Positions 24,705-33,711 of a stretch of DNA of 64,000 bases are shown in pieces (positions within the stretch are counted from its first letter, which is position 1; every line of letters begins with the position of its first letter). The translations under genes were made by a program, and so were the position numbers. The stretch is from DAISKN01 sp964553925. GTDB taxonomy: Bacteria > Acidobacteriota > Vicinamibacteria > Marinacidobacterales > SMYC01. The notes below the pieces were generated by a model. It was not told the origin of the DNA. It saw only the letters and a program-made list of their open reading frames with translations, and made no database searches. The DNA is taken from positions 17,386 to 81,385 of the forward strand of contig CAZKNR010000035.1 of assembly GCA_964553925.1 (NCBI GenBank). The letters are read 5' to 3'.

Positions 24705-25688
24705 ATGAACAAGAACCGCCTCCTGAGCTGGCTCGTCGATCCCGAGCCTCCCGGTCTCGGGATCGATCTCCGTTCGAACGAGATCTCCCTGGTGAGGCTC
24801 TCCGACAAGCGCAAGCCTCTCGAGATCGATCTCTCGTTCGTGGCGCCGCTCGCGCCCGGGCTCCTGCGGTTCCACATGCTCGAGCCCAATATCCTCGACG
24901 AGGAGGGCTTCCTGAAGACGGTCGAGAGCGCCCTCCTGCGGGCGGGTCTCGGAGGAAGAAAGCGGGTGGCGATCTCGATTCCCGATCCCCTGGCGCGGAT
25001 CGCGATGATGGAGCTTCCCGACCCGCCCCGCTCGTCGGCGGAGCTCGTGGAGTTCCTGAAATTCCGGATGAAGAAGTCGATCCCCTTCGACGTCCAGCAG
25101 GCGAGGGTAGCCTTCGAAAGGCTCCCGGGCGAAGTGCCGGCGTTTCTGACCGGAGTGATGCACGAAGCGGTGGTTTCTCAGTACGAGGACGTCTTCACCC
25201 GGCTCGGGTTCCAGGTCGGGCTGGTGCTTCCGGCGAGCGTGAGCCTCCTCCAGCTCCTCCGTCCCGTCGCGCGGCGAGAGCTCGCTCCGGGGGCTGACTA
25301 CTTCTTCGTCAACGCCGAGCGCGAGTACTTCTCCGTCAGTCTGGTCCGCGATCGGGGTGTCCCGGTTCTCACCCGGACGCTCGGTCTTTCCGCCGAGGAC
25401 GGGGCTTCGCGGATCTACGGCGAAGAGGATCTTCTGCAAGAGCTCATCACCACCGGGATCTACTATCGCGAGAAGCTTTCCGGGCAGTCGCTCGCCCGCG
25501 TCTACTATCGGTCTCTGCGGCCGGACCTCGTAAATCTCCGTGAGATCCTGGAGGAGCAGTTCGAAGCGCCGTCGGAGCCCTTCAACCTGGCGAAGGCGAT
25601 ACCGATCGCCCGCAACGCCGGCCTCGACGCGGAAGCCGCGGACGCCATCGCCGCCGCCGCCGGCGCGGCACGGGGAAAGGCAGCTTGA
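24705..25688 (+). CDS. PilM-like (GspL cytoplasmic) assembly protein
   Basis: A 327-residue protein with the actin-like PilM/GspL fold: GLGIDLRSNEISLVRLS near the start, KRVAISIPDPLARIAMMELPDPP, and the conserved FLKFRMKKSIPFDVQQARVAFE segment. There is no membrane segment, so it is the separate cytoplasmic half as in type IV pili, not the fused GspL of classic type II systems. It begins 5 bp after the ATPase gene and overlaps the PilN-like gene by 4 bp. It should recruit the ATPase to the PilN/PilO inner-membrane pair. Confidence 0.86.
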   Translation: MNKNRLLSWLVDPEPPGLGIDLRSNEISLVRLSDKRKPLEIDLSFVAPLAPGLLRFHMLEPNILDEEGFLKTVESALLRAGLGGRKRVAISIPDPLARIAMMELPDPPRSSAELVEFLKFRMKKSIPFDVQQARVAFERLPGEVPAFLTGVMHEAVVSQYEDVFTRLGFQVGLVLPASVSLLQLLRPVARRELAPGADYFFVNAEREYFSVSLVRDRGVPVLTRTLGLSAEDGASRIYGEEDLLQELITTGIYYREKLSGQSLARVYYRSLRPDLVNLREILEEQFEAPSEPFNLAKAIPIARNAGLDAEAADAIAAAAGAARGKAA

Positions 25689-26362
25689 ACGAGTTCAACT
25701 TCGCGCGCGCGCCGTTCGTAAACGAGCGGCTGCCGCGGACGGTGCTCGCTCTCGCGGTCATCGCCGTCGCCGGGGCGACGGTATTCCACGGCGTCCTCCT
25801 CACGCGCTACCTCCTGCGGGAGCAGGAAGCGCTCGATACCCGTGTCGACGACCTGCGGCGGGAGATCTCCGATACCGACGCCCGAATCTTCGGCGCCCAG
25901 GGCTCTCTCGCCCGGAATCGGACCGAGCTCGGGAGCGTGCAGACTCAGTTCCTGACAACCCTCTTTCGGCGCAAGAGCTTCTCCTGGACCGGGCTTTTCA
26001 ACGAGCTCGAGGAAATCACTCCGCCCTCCGTGCGTATCACCTCGATCGCCCCCGCCGAGGAGGAGGGCGAGATCACCGTCACGATGACGGTGGTAGGAAG
26101 GACCTTGCAGGACGTGCTCGAGATGGTGCGAGGCCTGGAATCGAGCTCGTTTTTCGCCACCATCTATCCCGTGGACGAGACGAACCTCGCGGACGAGGAT
26201 AGGGGAGAGACGGGAATCGCGGCCACGCTGAAGCTCGACTACGTTGAGGACGTCAGGGACGCTCCGCCTCCCGAAAGCCCTGAAGCTCCTGAAACCCCTG
26301 AAAGTGAAGACGCGCTCGAGCCCAAAGAGCCCGTTGCGCCCGTTGCCGAGGAACCTCGATGA
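25685..26362 (+). CDS. PilN-like inner-membrane assembly protein
   Basis: A 225-residue bitopic protein. The first residues (MNEFNFARAPFVNERLPR) form the PilN-type cytoplasmic segment that docks into PilM. One membrane helix follows (VLALAVIAVAGATVFHGVLL), then a coiled coil (about residues 45-80) and a ferredoxin-like domain (SVRITSIAPAEEEGEITVTMTVVG). The last 40 residues are a Pro/Glu tail not usual in PilN. The start is a TTG overlapping the pilM-like stop. It pairs with the next gene's product. Confidence 0.8.
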   Translation: MNEFNFARAPFVNERLPRTVLALAVIAVAGATVFHGVLLTRYLLREQEALDTRVDDLRREISDTDARIFGAQGSLARNRTELGSVQTQFLTTLFRRKSFSWTGLFNELEEITPPSVRITSIAPAEEEGEITVTMTVVGRTLQDVLEMVRGLESSSFFATIYPVDETNLADEDRGETGIAATLKLDYVEDVRDAPPPESPEAPETPESEDALEPKEPVAPVAEEPR

Positions 26363-26949
26363 GCGAGCTCCGCTCCTTGATCGAAGAGCTCCTCAAACGG
26401 CGCCGGGGATTCCTCTGGCTGCTGCTCATCCTCTTCGTGAACGGCGCGCTCTTCGCGGGAGTCACCCACCGCCTCGCGAACAAGCAGGAGCGGCTGGCCT
26501 CCGAGCTCGAGCGGCTTCGCGCCGAGCTTCAAGCGAAGCAGGAGGAGCTCCTGACACTCTCGGAGTCAGAGGCGCTCGCCGGAAGCAACGCCGAGGCCGT
26601 GCGGCGGTTCTGGAACGACGTGGTGCAGGAGCGCGCCCCGGGCCTTACCGATGCCTGGGACGAGATCGACCGGCTCGCGAGCGAGAACAACGTGATTCGC
26701 GGAAGGACCGGATACGAAAGAGACCTCCTGGACGTGGGTCTCGAGCAGATCAAGGCGACGATGCCGGTCGAGGGGGACTACTTCGATCTGGTGCGGTTCA
26801 TCAATCGCCTGGAGAGGTCGGATCGCTTCTTCCTCGTGGAGCAAATCACCCTCTCGCAGAGGGAGACCAACGACCCCGGGATCGAGTTCGCCTGCAGCAT
26901 CGCGTTCTTCCTGAAAACCGGCGCGCGGGAAGAGAGGGCCGGACCATGA
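26359..26949 (+). CDS. PilO-like inner-membrane assembly protein
   Basis: A 196-residue bitopic protein: a short cytoplasmic start, a membrane helix (FLWLLLILFVNGALFAGVTH), a coiled coil (LANKQERLASELERLRAELQAKQEELL) and a C-terminal ferredoxin-like domain ending VEGDYFDLVRFINRLERSDRFFLVEQI. The layout is that of PilO/GspM, which forms a heterodimer with PilN. It overlaps both neighbours by 4 bp. Sequence similarity to PilO is weak, so the call rests on architecture and position. Confidence 0.77.
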   Translation: MSELRSLIEELLKRRRGFLWLLLILFVNGALFAGVTHRLANKQERLASELERLRAELQAKQEELLTLSESEALAGSNAEAVRRFWNDVVQERAPGLTDAWDEIDRLASENNVIRGRTGYERDLLDVGLEQIKATMPVEGDYFDLVRFINRLERSDRFFLVEQITLSQRETNDPGIEFACSIAFFLKTGAREERAGP

Positions 26950-27407
26950 GGGAGGACGGCTTCACCTACCTCGAGCTCATCATCGCCGCGATCCTCCTCG
27001 CGGTCCTCGCCGCGGCCATCGTGCCCGTCGCCGCGGTAGGGTCGAAGCGGGCCAAGGAAGCGGAGCTCCGGGCGTCGCTTCGCACCATGCGAACGGCGAT
27101 CGACGAGTACAAGCGGGCGGTCGATATGGGCGTCATCGGCGGGACCGACGTCGAGCTTGGAAGCGAGGGCTATCCCGAGGAGCTGAAGGTTCTGGTCGAG
27201 GGCGTGAGCCAGGTCGGAACCGCCGGGAAAAAGCTGAAGTTCCTGCGCCGGATTCCCCTCGACCCGATGACCAACTCCGCCGAATGGGGAATGCGCTCCT
27301 ATCAGGACGAGCCCGACGCCTCTAACTGGGGAGGCCAGAACGTCTACGACGTGTTCACGAAGTCGACGGCGACCGCTCTCGATGGATCGAAATACAGTGA
27401 CTGGTAA
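26946..27407 (+). CDS. pseudopilin 1 (GspG-like)
   Basis: A 153-residue prepilin. A four-residue leader (MRED) ends at the prepilin peptidase site G|FTYLE, leaving Phe at +1 and the essential Glu at +5, followed by a 20-residue hydrophobic helix (LIIAAILLAVLAAAIVPVAA). The C-terminal globular part ends with IPLDPMTNSAEWGMRSYQ, the DPMT element seen in GspG-like major pseudopilins. It overlaps pilO by 4 bp and the next pseudopilin gene by 26 bp. Confidence 0.86.
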   Translation: MREDGFTYLELIIAAILLAVLAAAIVPVAAVGSKRAKEAELRASLRTMRTAIDEYKRAVDMGVIGGTDVELGSEGYPEELKVLVEGVSQVGTAGKKLKFLRRIPLDPMTNSAEWGMRSYQDEPDASNWGGQNVYDVFTKSTATALDGSKYSDW

Positions 27408-27795
27408 AGCGAAATCCGCCTCGGGCTTCACCTTCATCGAGATGGTGATGGTGATCGTGGTGATGGGGATCCTTCTGGGCATCGCCATCCCCGTCTATCA
27501 GGCGCAGATTCTCGTGAGCAAGGAGTCGGTGCTCAAGCACAACCTGGCGATCGTCCGCGAGCGGCTCGATCAATTCCAAGCCGATCGAAACAAGAATCCC
27601 TCGAGCCTCCAGGAGCTGGTGGAGGCGGGCTACCTCCGTGAGATCCCCGAGGACCCGATGACCGGCGAGCAGGAGTGGGAGGAAGTCTTCGGGGAGTACG
27701 ACCCGAACGAGCCCGACGCCGAGCCGGGAATCGAGGACGTCAAAAGTCGGTCGCCGGAGACCGGCACCGATGGAACGCCGTACGCCGAATGGTGA
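27382..27795 (+). CDS. pseudopilin 2 (GspG-like, short)
   Basis: A 137-residue prepilin with a 15-residue leader (MDRNTVTGKAKSASG) cleaved before FTFIE, keeping Glu at +5. The hydrophobic helix is MVMVIVVMGILLGIAIPVY. The globular part contains REIPEDPMTGEQEWEEVFGEY, again the DPMTG element, and ends in an acidic tail. Two GspG-like proteins in tandem suggest a major and a minor pseudopilin or a heteropolymer. Confidence 0.85.
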   Translation: MDRNTVTGKAKSASGFTFIEMVMVIVVMGILLGIAIPVYQAQILVSKESVLKHNLAIVRERLDQFQADRNKNPSSLQELVEAGYLREIPEDPMTGEQEWEEVFGEYDPNEPDAEPGIEDVKSRSPETGTDGTPYAEW

Positions 27796-28391
27796 CGATG
27801 CGCTTTCCTCTCCGAAGCTCGCTCTTGCCGCTCCTTCTCGGGGCGGCGCTCGCCTCGGCCTTTACGGCCATTACAGGTTGCTCCGGCACCTCCGAGACCC
27901 CCGCGGGCGGAGCTGCTCCTGGAGTCCCAGGCCCGGCGAGAAGCGGTCCAAGGAGAGGCGCCGTGCCCGCGGCCGACCTCGATCTCGAGGCGATGCTCTC
28001 GCCGGTTCCGGAGTACGAGGGAGTGGGGCGCAACCTCTTCGCCTTCGGCCCGCCTCGCCGGCCGGCCAACGCCGAGGCGGAGCGGGTGGAGGCGCAACCG
28101 GTCGAGCCAGCGCCTCGCCCCGTACCCCCAACGGCCCGCGCGGCGCCGCGGCCCGGGCCTTCCCCGTCCGCGCGCCTCGACATGAAGTACGCGGGCTTTC
28201 TCGAGAAGACCGGGCCCGATGGGGACAAGGCGAAGTACGCGATATTTCTCGATGGCAACGAGATATTCGCGGGGATGGTGGGCGAGATCCTCGCGAACCG
28301 GTTCACCGTCGTCGAGATCGGCCTCGAGTCGGTCACCGTCTCCCCCTCGGGATCGAGCGCCACCCAGCGCATTCCGCTACAGTCGAAATGA
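27789..28391 (+). CDS. PilP/GspC-like lipoprotein
   Basis: A 200-residue product (an ATG at 27798 would give 197). The N-terminus is a lipoprotein signal with a lipobox near TAITGC. A proline-rich linker (about residues 45-125) leads to a small beta domain (LDMKYAGFLEKTGPDGDKAKYAIFLDGNEIFAGMVGE, then RFTVVEIGLESVTV) of the homology-region type found in PilP and GspC, which bind the secretin N0 domain. It should bridge the PilNO pair and the secretin. Position between pseudopilins and secretin supports this. Confidence 0.75.
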   Translation: MVTMRFPLRSSLLPLLLGAALASAFTAITGCSGTSETPAGGAAPGVPGPARSGPRRGAVPAADLDLEAMLSPVPEYEGVGRNLFAFGPPRRPANAEAERVEAQPVEPAPRPVPPTARAAPRPGPSPSARLDMKYAGFLEKTGPDGDKAKYAIFLDGNEIFAGMVGEILANRFTVVEIGLESVTVSPSGSSATQRIPLQSK

Positions 28392-28439
28392 CGCACTTCA
28401 AGAACCCGATGAGCCCGATGAGCCAATGATGAGCCAATA

Positions 28440-30740
28440 ATGAGAAAGAAAATGGCATCGTCCGTGCGACTCGCGCTCGTCGTGCCCATTTGGCTCGCCG
28501 CGGCGCTCGTCGGCCTTTCGTTTTTTTCCTGCAGCGCCGCCACCGGCGCCTATCGGCGGGGGACTTCCGCCGCGCAGCAGGGGAACTGGGACGCGGCCGT
28601 GGTGCACTACACCCGCGCGGTGAACGAGAAGCCGAGTAACATCGAGTACCGGATGGCGCTCGAGCGCGCGCTCATCGAGGCCGGCGCGTACCACGTGCAG
28701 CAGGCCCAAAAAAGGCTCTCCGCGGAGGACCTCGAAGGAGCTAGCCAGGAGCTCGAGCTCGCGGTCAACCTCCATCCCGCGAACCGCTACGCGCAGTCCA
28801 TTCTCCAGGAGACCCGGATCCGCCTCAAAGAGCGCGAGGCGACGCGGGAGGAAGCGGAAGGGTTCGAGCAGCGGCGGCGGCGGGCGCAGGAGCTCTTCGG
28901 CGGAAGGCCGATCCTCGAGCCCTCGTCGACCGCGCCCGTCCAGCTCCGGTTCGCGGAAGACACGAGCCTTCAGAAGATCTTCGAGGTCCTCTCCAAGCTC
29001 TCCGGCATCAACATCCTTTTCGACGAGTCGTTCCGCGATAAACGGGTGACCATCGACCTCGTCGAAGTCTCCTTCGAGGAGGCCCTCGACAAACTCGCGC
29101 TCATCAACCGTCTCTTCTACAAGATCGTGGATTCCTCCACCATCATCATCGTTCCCGACAACGCCCAGAAGCACCGCCAGTACGACGACCTCGTGCTCCG
29201 GACCTTCTTCATCGTAAACGCGGAAGTGAACACCATCGCCAACATGCTCCGGACCATCGCCGGGATCCAGAGGGTGCAGCCGAACCCCGAGCTCAAGTCC
29301 ATCACCGTCCGTGCGACCCCCGATCAAGTGGCGGTGGCGGAGCGCATCATCGAGCTCAACGACAAGACGAAGTCCGAGATCATGCTCGACATCGAGATCC
29401 TGGAAATCAACCGCAGCAAAGCCCTCGAGTTCGGATTGAAAATCGCGGAGCAGCAGGTGACCCTGGGATTCGAACCGGCGGGACAGGTCGCGGACAGCAA
29501 CGCCGTTCGACTCAACCGCCTCGCTTCGATCGACACTTCGGACTTCACCATCAACCTTCCCAACGTGGCGACGTACCGGCTCTTCAAGAGCGAGAGCGAG
29601 GCGCGCTTGCTCGCGGCGCCGAAGCTCCGGGCGAGCGAGGGTCAGCCGGCGGAGCTCCGGCTCGGCCAGGAGGTCCCCATCCCCGTGACTTCTTTCGCCT
29701 CCAATTTCGGGCCGGGCGGAATTCCCCAGACGCCGGTCACCTCGTTCCAGTACCGTAACGTCGGCGTCAACGTCACCATCACTCCCAAGGTTTTCGTCGA
29801 CGGGGAGATCGAGCTCCAGCTGACTCTCGAGACCAGCAGCCAGCTCGACACCCGGGTCATCAACGGGACCGAGCTTCCGGTGTTCGGGCTTCGCAACGTG
29901 AACACCGTGGTGAGGCTGCGCGACGGAGAGACGAACATCGTCGGCGGGCTCATCTCGGAAGAAGATCGCAAGGCGGTCTCGGGTTTTCCCGGGCTCGCCG
30001 ACATTCCCCTGCTGAACAAGATCTTCGCGTTCAACGACAACGAGCGCGCCTCGAACGACGTCGTCTTCTCCATCACGCCGCACATCATCCGGGGTCCCCG
30101 GGTGACGGAGATGGACTTAGCACCCCTCCCCATGGGAACCGAGCAGCAGATCAAGGTCCCCGGGAACAGGCCGCGAATCTTCGACGTGGTGAAAGACGCG
30201 GATGTGCTCGAGCCCGAGCCCCCGCTCGAGGAAGCCCCGCCCGAGCCGGCGCCGACGCCCGAGCCACCCATCCCACCCATCGAAGAGCCGGTGCCGCCGC
30301 AAGTGCAGCCCGAGCCGGCGCCGCCTGCGTCCCCCATCTCGGTCCTCTTCAGCCCGGCGACGGCGACCCCCGCGGTGGGAGAAAGCTTCGAGGTCGTGCT
30401 CGTCGCCGGTGGGGCACTGGGACTCTCTTCGGGAGAGATCCTCGTCAGCTACGACCCCGCCGCTCTCCGGATCTCGAACGTGCAGCCGGGCGCCTTTCTC
30501 ACCATCGACGGCCGGCCGCTCACCTTCACCCCGACGTTCAACCCAGGTCAAGTGGAGGTCGAGTTCTCCCGTCCCGGCGACACTGAAGGACTGCGCGGCT
30601 CCGGGCATCTGGTGCGTCTGACGCTCGAAGCGGTGGCGCCCGGGCCGCCCCTCGTCGTGAGCGCGACCGGCGCCCTCCGGGATGCGACGGGCGCGAGCAT
30701 TCCCGCGAGCTTCGCGTCGCTGCGGATCGAGGTGCGGTGA
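28440..30740 (+). CDS. secretin (GspD/PilQ) with N-terminal TPR and C-terminal cohesin-like domain
   Basis: A 766-residue outer-membrane channel. A signal with a cysteine at 31 (LSFFSC) suggests lipidation. TPR-like helices span about residues 40-120, which is unusual for a secretin. An STN/N0-like domain follows (LQKIFEVLSKLSGINILFDES), then N1 (LRTFFIVNAEVNTIANMLRTIAGIQ) and the secretin core to VVFSITPHIIRGPR. A Pro/Glu linker (about 590-630) leads to residues 632-766, which match a cohesin fold: PISVLFSP, GESFEVVL, GEILVSYDPAALRI, VEVEFSR. Neighbours make this the gate of the hybrid machine. Confidence 0.92.
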   Translation: MRKKMASSVRLALVVPIWLAAALVGLSFFSCSAATGAYRRGTSAAQQGNWDAAVVHYTRAVNEKPSNIEYRMALERALIEAGAYHVQQAQKRLSAEDLEGASQELELAVNLHPANRYAQSILQETRIRLKEREATREEAEGFEQRRRRAQELFGGRPILEPSSTAPVQLRFAEDTSLQKIFEVLSKLSGINILFDESFRDKRVTIDLVEVSFEEALDKLALINRLFYKIVDSSTIIIVPDNAQKHRQYDDLVLRTFFIVNAEVNTIANMLRTIAGIQRVQPNPELKSITVRATPDQVAVAERIIELNDKTKSEIMLDIEILEINRSKALEFGLKIAEQQVTLGFEPAGQVADSNAVRLNRLASIDTSDFTINLPNVATYRLFKSESEARLLAAPKLRASEGQPAELRLGQEVPIPVTSFASNFGPGGIPQTPVTSFQYRNVGVNVTITPKVFVDGEIELQLTLETSSQLDTRVINGTELPVFGLRNVNTVVRLRDGETNIVGGLISEEDRKAVSGFPGLADIPLLNKIFAFNDNERASNDVVFSITPHIIRGPRVTEMDLAPLPMGTEQQIKVPGNRPRIFDVVKDADVLEPEPPLEEAPPEPAPTPEPPIPPIEEPVPPQVQPEPAPPASPISVLFSPATATPAVGESFEVVLVAGGALGLSSGEILVSYDPAALRISNVQPGAFLTIDGRPLTFTPTFNPGQVEVEFSRPGDTEGLRGSGHLVRLTLEAVAPGPPLVVSATGALRDATGASIPASFASLRIEVR

Positions 30741-31996
30741 TTATGGGCCAGGGCAGAGTGGCGCTCGCGGCGCTCGCTCTCTCGGCCTTCGCGAGCTGCG
30801 GCGGACAGGTCCCGCTCACCGCGCCCGAAGGGGCGATTCTCACCATCGAAGCCAACCCCAAGTCCATACCCGCCATCGGTGGGAGCTCGAGGATCACCGT
30901 CGTCGGCTTCAAGGCCGTGGAGGACGGCGGAGGAACCGTCGCCGACGGAACGCAGATCTTTTTCACCACCGACCTCGGGGCGATCGAGGAGCGCGTCTCG
31001 ACGAAAGACGGCATCGCGCAAGCGACGCTCCAGAGCAACGGCCGATCGGGGACCGCGACCGTCACCGCCGTCTCTGGAGGCGGGATTACCGCCCTCACCA
31101 CCACCGTCCAGATCGGCGCGGGGGCGGGGGGCGACATCGTCATCACCGTCATCGCAAATCCCACCACCCTCGGTCCCGAGGATCTCTCCGCGGAGATCGT
31201 CGCCACCGTGACCGACGACCGCGGCAACGCCCTGGCCGACGTGCCCGTCATCTTCAGCACCAGCTCCGGCACCCTCGCGTCCCAGGGGTCCGTTCTTCGG
31301 ACGAACGGAAGCGGCCAGGCTTTCGACCGCCTGACGCTCCTCGATGACTCGCAGCAAGCCGATGTCACGGTTACTTCGGGATCCGTCTCGGCCTCGGTGA
31401 CCGTGACCCGTGGAGACTTCGGCGAACCGCTCATCGACTCCGTGTCGCCCGCAACCGGCACGCGAGGCGCGAGCCTCACCGTGACCCTCACCGGTCAGAA
31501 TTTCCAGCAGGGGGCCACGGCGAGCTTCGGCGAAGGCATCGGCATCGACGACGTGACATGGATCAACTCGGAGACTCTCCTCGTAGACATCACCATCGAC
31601 GGAATGGCGTCCTCTGTCGCGAGGACGGTCACCGTCACCAATCCGGACGGCGGGAGCGGGACTTTCGCCTCGGCCTTCACCGTCACGGGCAGGGCGCCGG
31701 TTTGCCGGATGACGGTCTCCTCCATCACTTCAGGGAGTGGAACCCTGGCCGACCCGTGGGTAATGGCCGCGAGCCTGGTCGCTTTCAATGGCGCCGCTTC
31801 TTTCGATCCCGATGGCGGCTCCTTGACGTTCGATTGGGACGTGGGGGATCCTCCGACCTCGGGCTTCTCTTCGGCGAGCTTCTCGTACGACTACTCAGCG
31901 CCGAGCCTCCCCGGATCTCCCTATCAGGTGGTGCTGACGGTAACCGACGTCGACGACGACTTCTGTACTCTCACTCGATTCCTGGACGTGCCATGA
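30737..31996 (+). CDS. Ig-like/IPT-domain lipoprotein of the secretion operon
   Basis: A 419-residue lipoprotein (lipobox ALSAFASC, mature Cys near 22) with at least two bacterial Ig-like Big_1 domains (about 30-125 and 130-220: QIFFTTDLGAIEERVSTKDGIA and VPVIFSTSSGTLASQG). A TIG/IPT domain follows (PLIDSVSPATGTRGASLTVTL, about 225-310) and a C-terminal PKD-like domain (AASFDPDGGSLTFDWDVGDPP). It starts at a GTG overlapping the secretin stop; an ATG at 30743 is also possible. It is an extracellular or outer-membrane scaffold or adhesin. Confidence 0.85.
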   Translation: MIMGQGRVALAALALSAFASCGGQVPLTAPEGAILTIEANPKSIPAIGGSSRITVVGFKAVEDGGGTVADGTQIFFTTDLGAIEERVSTKDGIAQATLQSNGRSGTATVTAVSGGGITALTTTVQIGAGAGGDIVITVIANPTTLGPEDLSAEIVATVTDDRGNALADVPVIFSTSSGTLASQGSVLRTNGSGQAFDRLTLLDDSQQADVTVTSGSVSASVTVTRGDFGEPLIDSVSPATGTRGASLTVTLTGQNFQQGATASFGEGIGIDDVTWINSETLLVDITIDGMASSVARTVTVTNPDGGSGTFASAFTVTGRAPVCRMTVSSITSGSGTLADPWVMAASLVAFNGAASFDPDGGSLTFDWDVGDPPTSGFSSASFSYDYSAPSLPGSPYQVVLTVTDVDDDFCTLTRFLDVP

Positions 31997-32712
31997 GAAA
32001 ACAGCATCACCGACAAGTACTCGGACAACCTCGGGGTATGCCCCGCCTCCGCCGGGAGCTGGGAGGCCTCGCGAAACTGATAAGGAACGCCGTTCTGCTG
32101 TTGGTGGCCGCGCTTGGCCCGGCAACGGCCGAAGCCGAGATCGCGGTCATGGAGAGCGGGAAGATCCTCTACGTCGATCGCTTCGAGAGAGTCGACGACC
32201 AGATCACTCTCCACATCACCGGAGGAGGCGTCGTCACGGTGCCGTCCCACATCGTCGCCAACGTGGTGCCGAACGAGATCGTGGAAAAGGGAGAGGACCC
32301 GCAAACGGTGTCGCTCTTCCCCCAACTCGAGGAGGTCATCGATCCCGCCGCCTCGAAGTACGGTGTCGCTCCCGAGCTGGTGGCCGCGGTCATCTGGGCG
32401 GAGTCGAGCGGCGACCCGAACGCGGTCTCGAGCCGGGGGGCGCAAGGCCTGATGCAGCTCATGCCCGAGACGGCGAAGGAGCTCGGGGTGACGCGGATCC
32501 TCGATCCGCGCGAGAACGTCGAGGGCGGAACGAAATACCTGAAACAGATGCTCGATGCCCACGAGGGCGACGTGAGCCTCGCCCTCGCCGCGTACAACGC
32601 CGGTCCGGAGGCGGTGCGCCGCTACGGCGGGATGCCGCCGTACCGCGAGACCCGCGAGTACGTGGGCCGGGTGATGCGCGTCTACGAGCGCGCGCTCGGA
32701 GGTTCTGAATGA
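31993..32712 (+). CDS. lytic transglycosylase (SLT domain)
   Basis: A 239-residue exported enzyme. A hydrophobic segment (LIRNAVLLLVAALGPATAEA) ends near residue 50, then a small beta domain (IAVMESGKILYVDRFERVDD..ITGGGVVTVPS), then a lysozyme-like SLT domain. Its catalytic Glu is in VIWAESSGDPNAVS, followed by GAQGLMQLMPETA and LALAAYNAGPEAV. It cleaves peptidoglycan to make room for the secretion apparatus. It overlaps both neighbours by 4 bp. A shorter start at 32038 is possible. Confidence 0.9.
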   Translation: MRKQHHRQVLGQPRGMPRLRRELGGLAKLIRNAVLLLVAALGPATAEAEIAVMESGKILYVDRFERVDDQITLHITGGGVVTVPSHIVANVVPNEIVEKGEDPQTVSLFPQLEEVIDPAASKYGVAPELVAAVIWAESSGDPNAVSSRGAQGLMQLMPETAKELGVTRILDPRENVEGGTKYLKQMLDAHEGDVSLALAAYNAGPEAVRRYGGMPPYRETREYVGRVMRVYERALGGSE

Positions 32713-33695
32713 GAGGCAAGCGGGGCGAGTCCGGCTACATACTGTTCGGCATAACCATCGCGCTCGTCATTCTCGCGGTTTCCCTCGTAGCCGCCGTTCC
32801 CCTCTGGCAGAAGGCCGTCCAGCGCGAGCGCGAGCAGGAGCTCATCTTTCGGGGCTATCAATACATGCAGGCGATCGAGCGGTACCAGAGGAAGTACCCC
32901 GGAGCCTATCCCCCGAGCGTCGACGTGCTCGTCGAGCAGAAATTCCTCCGCAAGGCGTATAAGGATCCCCTGGGGGGCGAAAAAGGAGAGTGGATCGTCC
33001 TTCGCCAGCTCTCCCCCGAGCTTCAGATGGGCGGGCAAATGCAGCAGCAGCAGTTGCGCGAAGCGGCGGGCATCACCGAGGGGAATCGCAGCCGCGCCGA
33101 GCTTCGGACACCCTCTGGCGCGAGACCGGGCGCCCGCGGCTCGACCCGGCAGCAGCCTGAAGGGGGGAGTACCAGGGGATTCCAGTCGAGCCTGGGCCGC
33201 GGGGCTTCCGATGCGAGCATGGGCGGAATCGTCGGAGTCGCGAGCCGGAGCACGGAGAAGTCGTTCTACCGAGTGCCGGGAAAAGAAAAGTACAAGGACT
33301 GGCTCTTCGTCTGGGGCGTGCAGCAGGGCGGCGTTCCCGTCGTGCCGATCCCGGGACAAGCGCCACGAATTGGACCGGGACAAGGGCAGGCGCAGCAGAG
33401 TCCGTTTCCCGGACTCCCACCCCCGCCGCGGCTCACGAGCTTCGGATTCGGGAGTCAAGGAGTTCCGGGCCAGCCGGGTATGCCAGGCCAGCCAGGTATG
33501 CCAGGCCTTCAAGGGCAGCAGGGGTTCCCGGGCCAGGGACAACCTGGAAGGGGCTTTCCTGGTCAGCAAGGGCAGCCGGGCTTCGGCAACCCCGGACAAT
33601 CCGACGAGAACCCGGGGCAGGGAGGCTCAGGTCAGCCGGGATTCGGTACCGCGCCCAGAGCACAGCCGCCACGCCAGCGACGTCAGCCGGATTGA
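32709..33695 (+). CDS. pseudopilin-like protein with collagen-like C-terminal tail
   Basis: A 328-residue protein. The leader MRGKRGESG is cleaved before YILFG, then a hydrophobic helix (ITIALVILAVSLVAAVPLW); position +5 is Gly, not Glu, as in tip-type minor pseudopilins such as GspK. Residues 35-105 form a small globular pilin-type part. Residues 105-240 are Gln/Gly/Arg-rich low complexity. From residue 251 come eight perfect Gly-X-Y triplets (251-274) and further broken ones to 290, a collagen-like segment. It ends in a Pro/Arg tail. The gene is in the same operon, overlapping the SLT gene by 4 bp. Confidence 0.85.
   Translation: MRGKRGESGYILFGITIALVILAVSLVAAVPLWQKAVQREREQELIFRGYQYMQAIERYQRKYPGAYPPSVDVLVEQKFLRKAYKDPLGGEKGEWIVLRQLSPELQMGGQMQQQQLREAAGITEGNRSRAELRTPSGARPGARGSTRQQPEGGSTRGFQSSLGRGASDASMGGIVGVASRSTEKSFYRVPGKEKYKDWLFVWGVQQGGVPVVPIPGQAPRIGPGQGQAQQSPFPGLPPPPRLTSFGFGSQGVPGQPGMPGQPGMPGLQGQQGFPGQGQPGRGFPGQQGQPGFGNPGQSDENPGQGGSGQPGFGTAPRAQPPRQRRQPD
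33468..33503 (+). repeat. two 18-bp tandem repeats coding for collagen-like triplets
   Basis: Two adjacent 18-bp copies (33468-33485 and 33486-33503) differ at one base. Each encodes two Gly-X-Y triplets of the collagen-like tail, so the tail probably grows and shrinks by slipped-strand repeat change. Confidence 0.7.
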
Positions 33696-33711
33696 ACCCA
33701 CTCGGATCCGC

